A DNA stretch of 41,950 nt, taken from positions 1 through 41,950 of the forward strand of contig JAFKJW010000193.1 in the NCBI GenBank assembly GCA_017305925.1. The letters are read 5' to 3'. The stretch is from Hyphomicrobiales bacterium. GTDB lineage: Bacteria > Pseudomonadota > Alphaproteobacteria > Rhizobiales > Rhizobiaceae. Below are positions 30,687-39,021 of the stretch, piece by piece. Each line of letters starts with the position of its first letter. Positions within the stretch are counted from its first letter, which is position 1. The translations under genes were made by a program, and so were the position numbers. The notes under the pieces were generated by a model. It was not told the DNA's origin. It saw only the letters and a list, made by a program, of their open reading frames with translations, and searched no databases.

Positions 30687-31292
30687 TTGCTCGTGCTCGG
30701 TCTCGACATCGCGACCTCCACCGGCGTGTGCTGGATGGACACCGCTTTGCCACCATCGCAGTGGCGGTGCCTCGCCATCGAATCGGAAGGCGAGTTCGCC
30801 GAGGACAAGACCGGCGACCTTGCCATCTATCTCCGCGACGAGTTCGCCCTGCGCCGTCCCGATTTTGTGGCTATCGAGATGCCGCGCCGCGACGTCGCCG
30901 CCTACCCGAAGCAGGTGTTCGATCCGAAGACCACCCGGATGAAGACCATCCACACGGTCAATGCGGACCAGCTCTTGCTGCCAGCACTTGCGGCCTCTGC
31001 GGCCGCCGTCTGCGATCTGTCCGGCGTGCCATGGGGCTGCGTCCACCAGAAGACCTGGCGCGCGGCCTACTTCGGCAAGGGCTTCAAGCCATCAGGCGAC
31101 GATTGGAAAGCGCCGGCCGTCGACGCCGCGCTCCAGCAGGGCATCCCGCTGCCGGACACCAAAAAGGCGCAGCGAGACGCCGCCGAGGCGGTCGGCATCG
31201 CCGCGGCATGGTTCAAGTGCTCGCAGGTTCCGGCGCGGCACCACAGGTCGTTCGCCCAATTGCAGGCCCTTCACCGGAGGGTCGCAGCATGA
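30687..31292 (+). CDS. RuvC-like resolvase/RNase H-fold phage protein
   Basis: 201 residues from TTG 30687, supported by GAGGAG seven bases before it. The RNase H-fold pattern is present: GLDIATSTGVC (first Asp), FVAIEMPRRD (Glu), and DAAEAVGIAAAW near the end (last Asp). Such phage proteins are annotated as RuvC-like Holliday junction resolvases. The 163 bases upstream of the TTG show no gene, only GC-rich short repeats. Coupled downstream to a membrane peptide. Confidence 0.78.
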   Translation: MLVLGLDIATSTGVCWMDTALPPSQWRCLAIESEGEFAEDKTGDLAIYLRDEFALRRPDFVAIEMPRRDVAAYPKQVFDPKTTRMKTIHTVNADQLLLPALAASAAAVCDLSGVPWGCVHQKTWRAAYFGKGFKPSGDDWKAPAVDAALQQGIPLPDTKKAQRDAAEAVGIAAAWFKCSQVPARHHRSFAQLQALHRRVAA

Positions 31293-31417
31293 ACGGGCGA
31301 CCCATAAACAGCCGCCTGCGTCCGACCCATTCGATAGCAGGAGCATTCGCGGTCGGCTTTACGATCGCCGCGTTCGCCATCGTGATCCTCCTGATAGCCG
31401 GCGGCGCCCGGCCATGA
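31289..31417 (+). CDS. 42-residue membrane peptide
   Basis: Begins MNGRPINSRLRPTHSIAGAF with a basic N-terminus, then one membrane helix (VGFTIAAFAIVILLIAGGARP). Both ends overlap neighbours as ATGA, between the resolvase-like gene and the CtrA-like gene, so it is a real coupled gene. N-in orientation is expected from the basic start. Function unknown. Confidence 0.7.
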   Translation: MNGRPINSRLRPTHSIAGAFAVGFTIAAFAIVILLIAGGARP

Positions 31418-32106
31418 TGGTAGCCGTTCACGCAACGGGCGACTTCCCCGACCTGCAATACCTTTCAGCAGCTTGGAACGGGGTGCGCGTCTTCGCCGTG
31501 ACGAACCGTCAAGCGTTCTCCAGCCTTCTGTTTCGTGATCCGGACGCGGTTGGCGTCCTGCATTGCCACCTTGCCGAGTTGGCGCCGCAGTTCGTCCGCT
31601 GTATGCGAGAGGGCAACATCGAGAGCAGTGTGCTCGTGCTTCTGCGGGAGCGCGGGACGCCTGAACACCGCTCGCAGCGGCGCGCTCAGACGCTGATTGC
31701 CGGCGCCGACGACGTGCAGCCGGAAGGTATCGACCCGCGAGAGCTTGTTGCCCGCCTCCGGGCTATCCAGCAGCGCACGCGCTCACCATCTGGCTTGATC
31801 GATATCCCATCCGGCAGGTTCGACCCGTCGAACTACACGGCTTCGGGCTCGGGCATCGTCGTGCAGTTCTCCGGCAAGGAAAGTGCCCTGCTGCAAACTC
31901 TGGCGACGCGGCCGGGATCGTGCGTCTCCAAAGCATCCTGCATGCAGGCGCTCTATGGCGGCCGGGATGAGGCGCAGGTCAAGATCCTCGACGTTTTCAT
32001 TCACAAGCTTCGCAGGAAGCTGAAACCGATCTGCGGCGACCGCCCTGTGATCGAGACGGTCTGGGGAGAGGGTTATCGCTTCCTCGTTGACGAGGTGGCG
32101 GCGTGA
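31414..32106 (+). CDS. CtrA-like regulator with degenerate receiver domain
   Basis: 230 residues. The C-terminal winged helix (150-225) tracks CtrA: FSGKESALLQTLATRPGS, then ALYGGRDEAQVKILDVFIHK and LRRKL...IETVWGEGYRFL. The N-terminal 120 residues align with a receiver domain, but the phosphorylation site is gone: where CtrA has LLDLNLPDM this protein has VLHCHLAEL, and the conserved Lys near ADDxxxKP is replaced in ADDVQPEGI. It should therefore bind CtrA-type sites without CckA/ChpT phosphorelay control. ATGA overlap with the membrane peptide fixes the start. Confidence 0.85.
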   Translation: MMVAVHATGDFPDLQYLSAAWNGVRVFAVTNRQAFSSLLFRDPDAVGVLHCHLAELAPQFVRCMREGNIESSVLVLLRERGTPEHRSQRRAQTLIAGADDVQPEGIDPRELVARLRAIQQRTRSPSGLIDIPSGRFDPSNYTASGSGIVVQFSGKESALLQTLATRPGSCVSKASCMQALYGGRDEAQVKILDVFIHKLRRKLKPICGDRPVIETVWGEGYRFLVDEVAA

Positions 32107-32570
32107 GTGAACCTCGGCCACTTCGCTCGATCCTGGCCGAATGCGTGCGCGCTGCGCGCCTCGGCCCGACCACGTTCACATGGGCATCACTGGGCGAGGC
32201 AGGGCAAGAGGAGCTGCACCGCGAGGCCGACCGGACCATCCGGCTCCTCGAAGCGAACGGCGTGCGGCTGACCCGCTTCGGGGAGCCCGACCCCGTCGAA
32301 CAGCCTCCATCGTCGCCCGTCATCTATTCCGACAAGATCGTCGGCCGGAACGCCGAGCGCCAGTTGCGGCGCGGTGCCGACGACAAGTGGGAAGTCCTGA
32401 AGGTCGAGGCCGGCGATGCCGCCGTGCAACTGACCTTCTCCCTTATGCAGGCCTACGAACTCGCCGGCCGCGCGCTTCAGGGCGACAGGGAGGTCGCCAG
32501 CGCCCCCGGCATCCTGACCACGCTCGCGGCCGCGCTCGAAATCCATCGCTGCCACGCGGTGACGCTGTGA
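32103..32570 (+). CDS. Phage protein, unknown
   Basis: 155 residues, GTG start overlapping the CtrA-like stop (GTGA). Two helical parts (EAGQEELHREADRTIRLLEA and AAVQLTFSLMQAYELAGRAL) surround a middle IYSDKIVGRNAERQLRRGAD. No motif recognised. It is the immediate neighbour of the CtrA-like and DpdA-like genes and is coupled to both by 4-base overlaps, so it belongs to the same unit. Confidence 0.7.
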   Translation: MSEPRPLRSILAECVRAARLGPTTFTWASLGEAGQEELHREADRTIRLLEANGVRLTRFGEPDPVEQPPSSPVIYSDKIVGRNAERQLRRGADDKWEVLKVEAGDAAVQLTFSLMQAYELAGRALQGDREVASAPGILTTLAAALEIHRCHAVTL

Positions 32571-33364
32571 CGGAGGTTCATTTCTTTGTCGGGCTTCATC
32601 AGCCGGCCGACGCCCAGCATTTCGAACTCGCCTGCATCAGCATCAATCGGCTACGCGGGCGAAGGAAGACAGTGGCCTGCGCCTGCGTGCTTGTCGACAG
32701 CGGCGCGTTCACTGAACTGCTGATCCACGGCGCGTATCGTCATGGCGTCGATGAATACGCTGCCGAGCTTCACCGGCTCTATGATGACGGCGTCGTAAAG
32801 ATCGCCGCAGCCGTTGCCCAGGACTATATGTGCGAGCCGTTCATGCTCGCCAAAACGGGCCTGAAGATTGAGGATCACCAGCGTCTGACCGTCGAGCGTT
32901 ATGACGCTCTCAAGGCTGAACTGGACCGGCTGTTCGACGGGGAGTGTCCGTTCCCTGTGATGCCGGTCCTACAAGGCTACGCGCCTTCGGACTACGTCCG
33001 CCACATCGAGATGTATGGCGACCGACTGACGCCTGGCATGTGGGTTGGCGTAGGCTCGGTGTGCAAGCGGAACGGCAAGCCGGAATCCATCGTCGAGGTG
33101 CTGGCGGCGGTCCATCATGTCCGCCCCGATCTCCTGCTCCACGGCTTCGGTGTGAAATCGACCGCACTGATGCATCCCGGTGTCCGCGATCTTCTCCACA
33201 GCGCCGACAGCATGGCGTGGAGTTTCGCCGCTCGCAAAGCAGGGCGCAATGCGAACTGCTGGCGAGAGGCAAGCGCCTTCTCCGACCGTGTCCGCAATCT
33301 CGCTTCCGCAGCCGTTGATGCGTGGCAACTGCCTCTGCCCCTGTTCAGATGGAGGTTCGCATGA
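32567..33364 (+). CDS. DpdA/TGT-like protein (probable 7-deazaguanine DNA modification)
   Basis: 265 residues from GTG 32567. Resembles the phage DpdA branch of tRNA-guanine transglycosylases: VLVDSGAFTE (44-48 replacing the SDSGGF of TGT), AVAQDYMCEPFM with Asp86, PVMPVLQGYAPSDYVRHIEM, MWVGVGSVCKRNG and LHGFGVKSTAL. Members of this family exchange guanine in DNA for a 7-deazaguanine such as preQ0, protecting phage DNA from restriction. No preQ0 synthesis genes are in the window, so host precursors would be needed. A DNA rather than RNA substrate is inference from family and context. Confidence 0.72.
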   Translation: MTEVHFFVGLHQPADAQHFELACISINRLRGRRKTVACACVLVDSGAFTELLIHGAYRHGVDEYAAELHRLYDDGVVKIAAAVAQDYMCEPFMLAKTGLKIEDHQRLTVERYDALKAELDRLFDGECPFPVMPVLQGYAPSDYVRHIEMYGDRLTPGMWVGVGSVCKRNGKPESIVEVLAAVHHVRPDLLLHGFGVKSTALMHPGVRDLLHSADSMAWSFAARKAGRNANCWREASAFSDRVRNLASAAVDAWQLPLPLFRWRFA

Positions 33365-33558
33365 CCGGCCCGCTCGCAGATTTCGGCCGCGACTGGCACG
33401 AGTTCGCCGACGGCTTGGCCGATTGGCAGGTCTCGATACTACGCCGCACGGCCGCCGAAATGGCGGACGGGCTCGACCTTGCCGCCATGCTCGCAGTCGA
33501 AGGCGCCACCGACTGGCGCGATCTCCAGAACACATGTGACAGATATGCAGATCGGTAG
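33361..33558 (+). CDS. 65-residue phage protein, unknown
   Basis: ATG 33361 overlaps the previous stop as ATGA. Sequence MTGPLADFGRDWHEFADGLA... is acidic and helical throughout (DGLDLAAMLAVEGATDWRDL). Its end overlaps the methyltransferase start by 14 bases. Not recognised. Confidence 0.65.
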   Translation: MTGPLADFGRDWHEFADGLADWQVSILRRTAAEMADGLDLAAMLAVEGATDWRDLQNTCDRYADR

Positions 33559-35551
33559 CCGGTCGAAGAAGATGCTCGTCGCCGACCTCCTGTGCGGGGC
33601 CGGCGGTTCGTCCACCGGAGCGCAACGCGCGCTCGACGAACTCGGCTTGGAGATGGAACTTGTCTGTCTCAACCATTGGCCGACGGCAATCGATACTCAC
33701 CAGCGGAATCACCCCGAGGCTCGGCATTATGTGCAGGACATCGCCACGGTACGTCCGCACCTGATCGTGCCGGAAGGCTATCTCGACCTGCTCATGGCCT
33801 CGCCAACGTGCACGCACCACAGCGTGGCACGGGGCGGCAAACCGACGAGTGACCAACAGCGTTCCGATCCCTGGCACATCATTACATGGCTCACCGAGCT
33901 TCGCGTGAAGCGCATGATCATAGAGAACGTCTGGGAATTCTGCGGCTGGGGGCCAGTCAATCCGAAAACTGGCAAACCGATCAAGGAGCGAAAGGGCGAG
34001 TATTTCCATGCGTGGATAGAGACGATCAAGCGTCTCGGTTTCGAGCCAGAATGGCGGAAGCTCAATGCCGCCGACTATGGCGATGCGACCACGCGGCAGC
34101 GTTTCATACTCATGGCGAGATCGGATGGCCGCAAGGTGTCGTGGCCGATGCCGACGCATCGCCGGCGCGACCAGATCGCCGACGACCTGTTCTCTGGCGC
34201 GCAACCGTGGCGTCCCGCACGCGAGATCATCGACTGGTCGATCAAGGGCAAGTCGATCTTCAACCGCAAGAAGGCGCTGGCTCCGAAGACGCTCATGCGC
34301 ATCTATGCCGGAGCGGTGAAGCACGATTGGCCGCAACCTTTCATCGTCGTGTTGCGCAATCATATGGCGGCGCAGGGTATCGACGTTCCGCTGCCGACCA
34401 TCGCAGCGAACGGGCAGCACATCGGGCTTGCCGAACCAGTGATTGTGTCGGCAGCGCATGGCGTTGGCGCCAATGATCCTGACCCGCACAGCCGTCGGGT
34501 GAAGAGCGTCGATGATCCTCTCGGGACCATCCATGCCGGCGGCAAGAATTTCGCCGTTGCCGAACCCGTCATAATGAATGGGCGGAAGGGCAACCAGGCG
34601 AAACCGGTGTCGACCGAGCCTGTTCCGACGCTCGACACGAAGGGCGGGGTATGGCTGGCGGAACCGTTGGTGCTTTCCCAGCACAATAGCGGCGCGGCCC
34701 GCACGTCTGGCGACCCTCTCCCGACCATTACGACCGGTGGCGCTGGTGCTGTGAAGCACGAAGGTTGCGCGCGGCCGATGCTCATCGAGCCCTTCGTGTT
34801 GTCCCAGGCATCCGGCGGCGCAGCTAGAGCGATCAGCCTGCCATTGCCGACGTCGACAACCGGCGGCGCCGGAGGCGCGCATGCGCTGATATCGCCATAC
34901 TACAGCAATGGCTGGCAGGAGCAGTCGGGCACAGCGCCTCCCTGCTATACTGATGATGAGCCACTGCCACCCATCACTACAAAAGGTCGCTTCGGCCTGG
35001 TCGTGCCCGTCACCCAATCAGGTGGCGGCGCTTCTGCACGCAACCTCGACACCGACCCCGTGCCGACTATGACAACAGCCAAGGGTGGTGAGTTCGCTGT
35101 CGTCATGCCCGTGACGCATGCCGACGATGGCGACCGTACTCGTGACACGTCTGAACCGCTGCCGACGATCACCGGCGCAAACCGCGGTGAACTCGCGTTC
35201 ATCACAGCGCAGCATGGCGAGCGGCCCGGACAGGCGCCACGTGTGCACAGTATCGACGATCCCGCACCCACCATCGCTGCCACCGGTCACGTCGATCTTG
35301 TGGAACCGGACCTCGCCGGCTTCGACATCCTGTTCCGCATGCTGGAGCCACACGAACTGGCCGCGGCCATGGGCTTCAACACCGAAGACGATACCTACGA
35401 GTTCGCAGGCACCAAGACCGAGAAGATCAAGCAGATCGGCAACGCCGTCTCCGTCCGGAAGATGAAGGCTTGCGTCGGTGCGATCATGGCGGATGCAGAT
35501 CCGAAGCACCGCCAGCCTGCGCCTACCGAGTTCCGGGAGGCCGCAGAATGA
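33545..35551 (+). CDS. Phage C5-cytosine methyltransferase with internal repeat array
   Basis: 668 residues from ATG 33545 (ATG 33572 is an alternative). Motif I is ADLLCGAGGSS, motif IV ASPTCTHHSVARGGK with catalytic Cys89 in the variant loop of phage enzymes, motif VI MIIENVWEF, motif VIII RQRFILMA and the C-terminal IGNAVSV. Between VIII and IGNAV lie about nine imperfect repeats of 33-43 residues (roughly residues 265-590), each with a core like DPLPTITTGG. These fill the place of the target-recognition domain. Modifies cytosine in phage or host DNA, probably against restriction. Confidence 0.9.
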   Translation: MQIGSRSKKMLVADLLCGAGGSSTGAQRALDELGLEMELVCLNHWPTAIDTHQRNHPEARHYVQDIATVRPHLIVPEGYLDLLMASPTCTHHSVARGGKPTSDQQRSDPWHIITWLTELRVKRMIIENVWEFCGWGPVNPKTGKPIKERKGEYFHAWIETIKRLGFEPEWRKLNAADYGDATTRQRFILMARSDGRKVSWPMPTHRRRDQIADDLFSGAQPWRPAREIIDWSIKGKSIFNRKKALAPKTLMRIYAGAVKHDWPQPFIVVLRNHMAAQGIDVPLPTIAANGQHIGLAEPVIVSAAHGVGANDPDPHSRRVKSVDDPLGTIHAGGKNFAVAEPVIMNGRKGNQAKPVSTEPVPTLDTKGGVWLAEPLVLSQHNSGAARTSGDPLPTITTGGAGAVKHEGCARPMLIEPFVLSQASGGAARAISLPLPTSTTGGAGGAHALISPYYSNGWQEQSGTAPPCYTDDEPLPPITTKGRFGLVVPVTQSGGGASARNLDTDPVPTMTTAKGGEFAVVMPVTHADDGDRTRDTSEPLPTITGANRGELAFITAQHGERPGQAPRVHSIDDPAPTIAATGHVDLVEPDLAGFDILFRMLEPHELAAAMGFNTEDDTYEFAGTKTEKIKQIGNAVSVRKMKACVGAIMADADPKHRQPAPTEFREAAE

Positions 35552-35739
35552 TCCTCGCCGCCCTCGAAACGAAGATCGCCAAGCTCGAATCGGACATAGC
35601 CCGCGAGACGGCCGCCATCGCCGCCGCCATCGCCGCGCATCAGATCGGGAACGGCTACTGGCAGCGCCGCCATCGGCTGGAAGCGCAACTCCGCGCCGCC
35701 ATCGATCTCCGCGATGCAATCAAGGAAGTTCAGCCGTGA
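35548..35739 (+). CDS. 63-residue coiled-coil phage protein
   Basis: ATG 35548 overlaps the methyltransferase stop as ATGA. A single charged helix, MILAALETKIAKLESDIARE..., then AQLRAAIDLRDAIKEVQP. Its stop overlaps the next gene's GTG start. The sequence is consistent with an oligomerising linker for the enzymes on either side, but function is unknown. Confidence 0.68.
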   Translation: MILAALETKIAKLESDIARETAAIAAAIAAHQIGNGYWQRRHRLEAQLRAAIDLRDAIKEVQP

Positions 35740-38288
35740 GCACCTATCTCGATTTTCTCCGCGCCAAGATGAAGGTCGCACCGGCCACCGGCTTCGATGT
35801 CGACGAGGCTGACATCAATCCCGAACTCGCGCCTCACTGCCGCGCCATCGTTAAATGGGCGCTCCAGGGCGGCCGGCGCGGCATCTTCGCCGCCTTCGGC
35901 CTGCACAAGACATCGATCCAGATCGAATTGATGCGCCTGATCGGCAAGCATGTCGGCGGCCGTCGGCTGATCGTCCTGCCGCTGGGCGTCCGGCACGAGT
36001 TCTTCGATGAGGCGAAGGAACGGTTCCGCGGCGAGTTCGGCATCGATCTCCGGTTCGTCCGCCGCGATGACGAGGTGACCGACGACGATGTCATCCACAT
36101 CGCCAACTACGAGAGCGTGCGCGACGGCAAGCTCGATCCTCGCCAGTTCGTTGCGGCATCGCTCGACGAGGCTGCCGTCCTGCGCGGGTACGGCACGAAA
36201 ACCTACCAGACGTTCCTGCCGCTGTTCGAAGGCGTGCGCTTCAAATTCGTCGCTACGGCCACGCCATCACCGAACCGGACGAAGGAGCTTATCCACTATG
36301 CCGGATTCCTTCAGGTCATGGATACCGGCCAGGCGCTGACGCGCTTCTTCCAGCGCAACAGCGAGAAGGCGAATGAGCTCACGCTGTACCCGCACAAGGA
36401 AGACGAATTCTGGCTCTGGGTGAATAGCTGGGCCGTCTTCCCGCAATCGCCGGCCGACCTCGGCTTTCCCGACGACGGATACGTTCTGCCGAAGATGACG
36501 GTGAACTGGCACGAGGTCCCGACCAACCATGCGGCGGCCGGCGTCGATCGCGACGGGCAGGGCTTACTGATCAACGATCCCGGCGCCGACATCATCCACG
36601 CGGCGCGCGAGAAGCGGGTGAGCATGGATGCCCGCATCGCCAAGATGGTCGACCTGCTCGCCGAGGCACCCGACGAGCACTGCGTGCTCTGGCACCATCT
36701 CGAGGATGAGCGTCGCGAGATCGAGGCTGCGGTTCCCGGCGTGCGATCTATCTTCGGATCACAGGACCTCGAGAAAAACGAGGCGCACGCAGTCGGCTTC
36801 AAGAACGGAGAGTTCCAGCGTCTGGCCACGAAGCCAGAAATGTCGGGGGCGGGCTCCAACTTCCAACGGTACTGCGCATGGGAAATCTTTGTCGGGATTA
36901 ATGCGCAATTTCATGACTTTATCCAAGCCATCTACCGTGTCGTGCGCTTCGGCCAGAAGCGCGAATGCCGCATCGACATCATCTATTCTGAGGCCGAGCG
37001 CGGCACCCGGCGCATCCTGGAAGAGAAGTGGGCCGAGCACGACCGGATGATGGGGCGGATGACCGAGATCATCCGCAAGTACGGCCTCGGCAAGCTGCCG
37101 CTGGAATCGGTCCTGAAGCGTTCCATCGGCGTCGACCGGCAGGTCGAGGAAGGTGAGTATTTCCGCATCGCCCACAATGATTGCGTCGACGAGGCTGGCC
37201 GCACCGAGGCGAACAGCGTCGGCTTGATCGTCACCTCGATCCCGTTCAGCAACCACTACGAATATACGGCCAGCTATAACGATTTCGGCCATACCGACGA
37301 CAACGAGCACTTCTGGCGGCAGATGGATTTCCTGACGCCTGAGCTTTTCAGGATCCTTCAGCCGGGCCGCATCTACGCCTGCCACGTCAAGGATCGCATC
37401 CTGTTCGGCAACGTCACCGGCACAGGCCTCCCTACCGTCTCGCCCTTCCATGCCGAAGCGATCTTCCATGGCCTGAAACACGGCTTCGACTATTGCGGCA
37501 TGATCACCATCGACACCGACGTGGTGACCGAGAACAACGGCAATTACCGGCTCGGCTACACCGAGATGCTGAAGGACGGCACCAAGATGGGCGTCGGATC
37601 GCCTGAATATGTGCTGCTCTTCCACAAGCCACAGACCGACCGCACCAAGGGCTATGCCGACGAGCGGGTTGGAAAGAGCCGCGAGGAATACAGCCTGGCG
37701 CGCTGGCAACTCGACGCCCATGCGCACTGGCGCTCCAGCGGCAACCGGCTCCTGACCCGCGAGGAATGGCTCCAGATACCGCCCAAGGCGATCCCGAAGG
37801 CGTTCCGCGCCTATAGCGGCGCCACCGTCTACGACCATGAGGCGGTCGTAACCATCGGCGAAGACCTGCAATCGAAGGACCGGCTGCCGACCGAATACAT
37901 GTCGCTGGCCCCGGTCTCGCATTCGCCGTGGATATGGTCCGACGTCGTGCGCATGCACACGCTCAACGGCAGCCAGTCCAGCCGGAACGTCGAGAAGCAT
38001 ATCTGCCCGCTCCAGTTCGATATCGTGGACCGCCTGATCGACCGGTATTCGGTTCGCGGCGATGTCGTCTACGACCCGTTCGGCGGACTGATGACCGTGC
38101 CCTATCGGGCCATCGCCAAGGGCCGATTCGGGATGGCTTCAGAGCTCAATGCTACGAGCTTCAAGGACGGCGTCCATTACTGCCGGGAAGCTGAAGCCAA
38201 GCGCAACGTTCCTAGCCTGTTCGATCTCATGGAAACGCCTTCGATCGAGCCTAGCATGGATGACCTTACCTCGGGGGCGAAGGTATGA
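35736..38288 (+). CDS. SF2 helicase / DNA methyltransferase fusion
   Basis: 850 residues from GTG 35736 (GTGA overlap; the long open frame upstream is a shadow). N-terminal helicase: Walker A-like AAFGLHKTS (52-60; GLHKT instead of GxGKT), Walker B LDEAAV (143-148), motif III ATATPSPN (173-180), and a C-terminal helicase lobe with FIQAIYRVVRFGQ. From about residue 470 a class beta amino-methyltransferase follows, with catalytic TSIPF (500-504) in place of TSPPY and the AdoMet motif DPFGG (780-784). It should methylate adenine N6 or cytosine N4. Resembles large orphan methylases of phages. Confidence 0.87.
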   Translation: MSTYLDFLRAKMKVAPATGFDVDEADINPELAPHCRAIVKWALQGGRRGIFAAFGLHKTSIQIELMRLIGKHVGGRRLIVLPLGVRHEFFDEAKERFRGEFGIDLRFVRRDDEVTDDDVIHIANYESVRDGKLDPRQFVAASLDEAAVLRGYGTKTYQTFLPLFEGVRFKFVATATPSPNRTKELIHYAGFLQVMDTGQALTRFFQRNSEKANELTLYPHKEDEFWLWVNSWAVFPQSPADLGFPDDGYVLPKMTVNWHEVPTNHAAAGVDRDGQGLLINDPGADIIHAAREKRVSMDARIAKMVDLLAEAPDEHCVLWHHLEDERREIEAAVPGVRSIFGSQDLEKNEAHAVGFKNGEFQRLATKPEMSGAGSNFQRYCAWEIFVGINAQFHDFIQAIYRVVRFGQKRECRIDIIYSEAERGTRRILEEKWAEHDRMMGRMTEIIRKYGLGKLPLESVLKRSIGVDRQVEEGEYFRIAHNDCVDEAGRTEANSVGLIVTSIPFSNHYEYTASYNDFGHTDDNEHFWRQMDFLTPELFRILQPGRIYACHVKDRILFGNVTGTGLPTVSPFHAEAIFHGLKHGFDYCGMITIDTDVVTENNGNYRLGYTEMLKDGTKMGVGSPEYVLLFHKPQTDRTKGYADERVGKSREEYSLARWQLDAHAHWRSSGNRLLTREEWLQIPPKAIPKAFRAYSGATVYDHEAVVTIGEDLQSKDRLPTEYMSLAPVSHSPWIWSDVVRMHTLNGSQSSRNVEKHICPLQFDIVDRLIDRYSVRGDVVYDPFGGLMTVPYRAIAKGRFGMASELNATSFKDGVHYCREAEAKRNVPSLFDLMETPSIEPSMDDLTSGAKV

Positions 38289-38299
38289 AACTGACCCGA

Positions 38300-38989
38300 C
38301 TAGGAGACCAAAGTCAGGGCGTCGGGGCGCTCGACTGTGATGTCGAGATCGCGGTGGGTGGCCCCGACGATGGATATGCATACTTGAACTCGGAGCGGCA
38401 CACGGGCCAGGTCGTTGAGTATTTCACCGGCTACGGTAGCGGCCTTTTTCTCCACGGTGATGGAAAACTCGACAAGGGCAGGTGCTCGCGATCGGTCCAA
38501 CCACCCGGGCACAAACATGCGGCCTCTTTTCAGCTCTTCGGCCAAAATATTGCGTCGCACAGGATCCGTGTCCTCGACTCTGACGTCGGCAAACACAAAT
38601 CCCTGGTCCTCTGGGATGCTGATATTCCTGATGAGGATCGGGTTTCGGTTCCAGTTGACCACCTGAAGTCGGCTGGAAAACGCCGCGTCGACGTTCCGTT
38701 CTCGCGGATCGAAGAGCGACGCCGTAGGGTCGGCATCCCCTACGATGAATTCCGTCTGCTGACGGGCGACATGAAGTTGTCGCGCAAGCCAAAAGATTGT
38801 CGCTCCCGCCGCGACCGTAGCCGCCCATCCGCTCAATGCGCCAATCCAATCACGCAAACAGCGCATGTCCTGTTGGCCACACCAGGATGGAATCCGGTCG
38901 GCAGAAAGCAAAACGAGCGCAATAAGGCAGGCAAAAATGCCGCCCGCAAACGCCAAAACAGCCTGCGAAAATTCCCGTCCACCCCACAT
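38300..38989 (-). CDS. Membrane protein encoded against the operon (moron candidate)
   Basis: 229 residues from ATG 38989 with AAGG just upstream. Two membrane helices at the N-terminus: 8-30 (AVLAFAGGIFACLIALVLLS) and about 47-68 (WIGALSGWAATVAAGATIFW). Then a soluble domain of mostly beta character (RLQVVNWNRNPILIRNISIP; VQVCISIVGATHRDLDI). A + strand frame (38285-39025) overlaps it entirely, but has no helices or domain pattern. It is the only clearly leftward gene inside the rightward operon, suggesting independent acquisition and a lysogenic trait such as exclusion of other phages. Confidence 0.7.
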   Translation of the reverse strand: MWGGREFSQAVLAFAGGIFACLIALVLLSADRIPSWCGQQDMRCLRDWIGALSGWAATVAAGATIFWLARQLHVARQQTEFIVGDADPTASLFDPRERNVDAAFSSRLQVVNWNRNPILIRNISIPEDQGFVFADVRVEDTDPVRRNILAEELKRGRMFVPGWLDRSRAPALVEFSITVEKKAATVAGEILNDLARVPLRVQVCISIVGATHRDLDITVERPDALTLVS

Positions 38990-39021
38990 GGACCTTCGAA
39001 TAGCACAGCCGGAGGTTCCCT

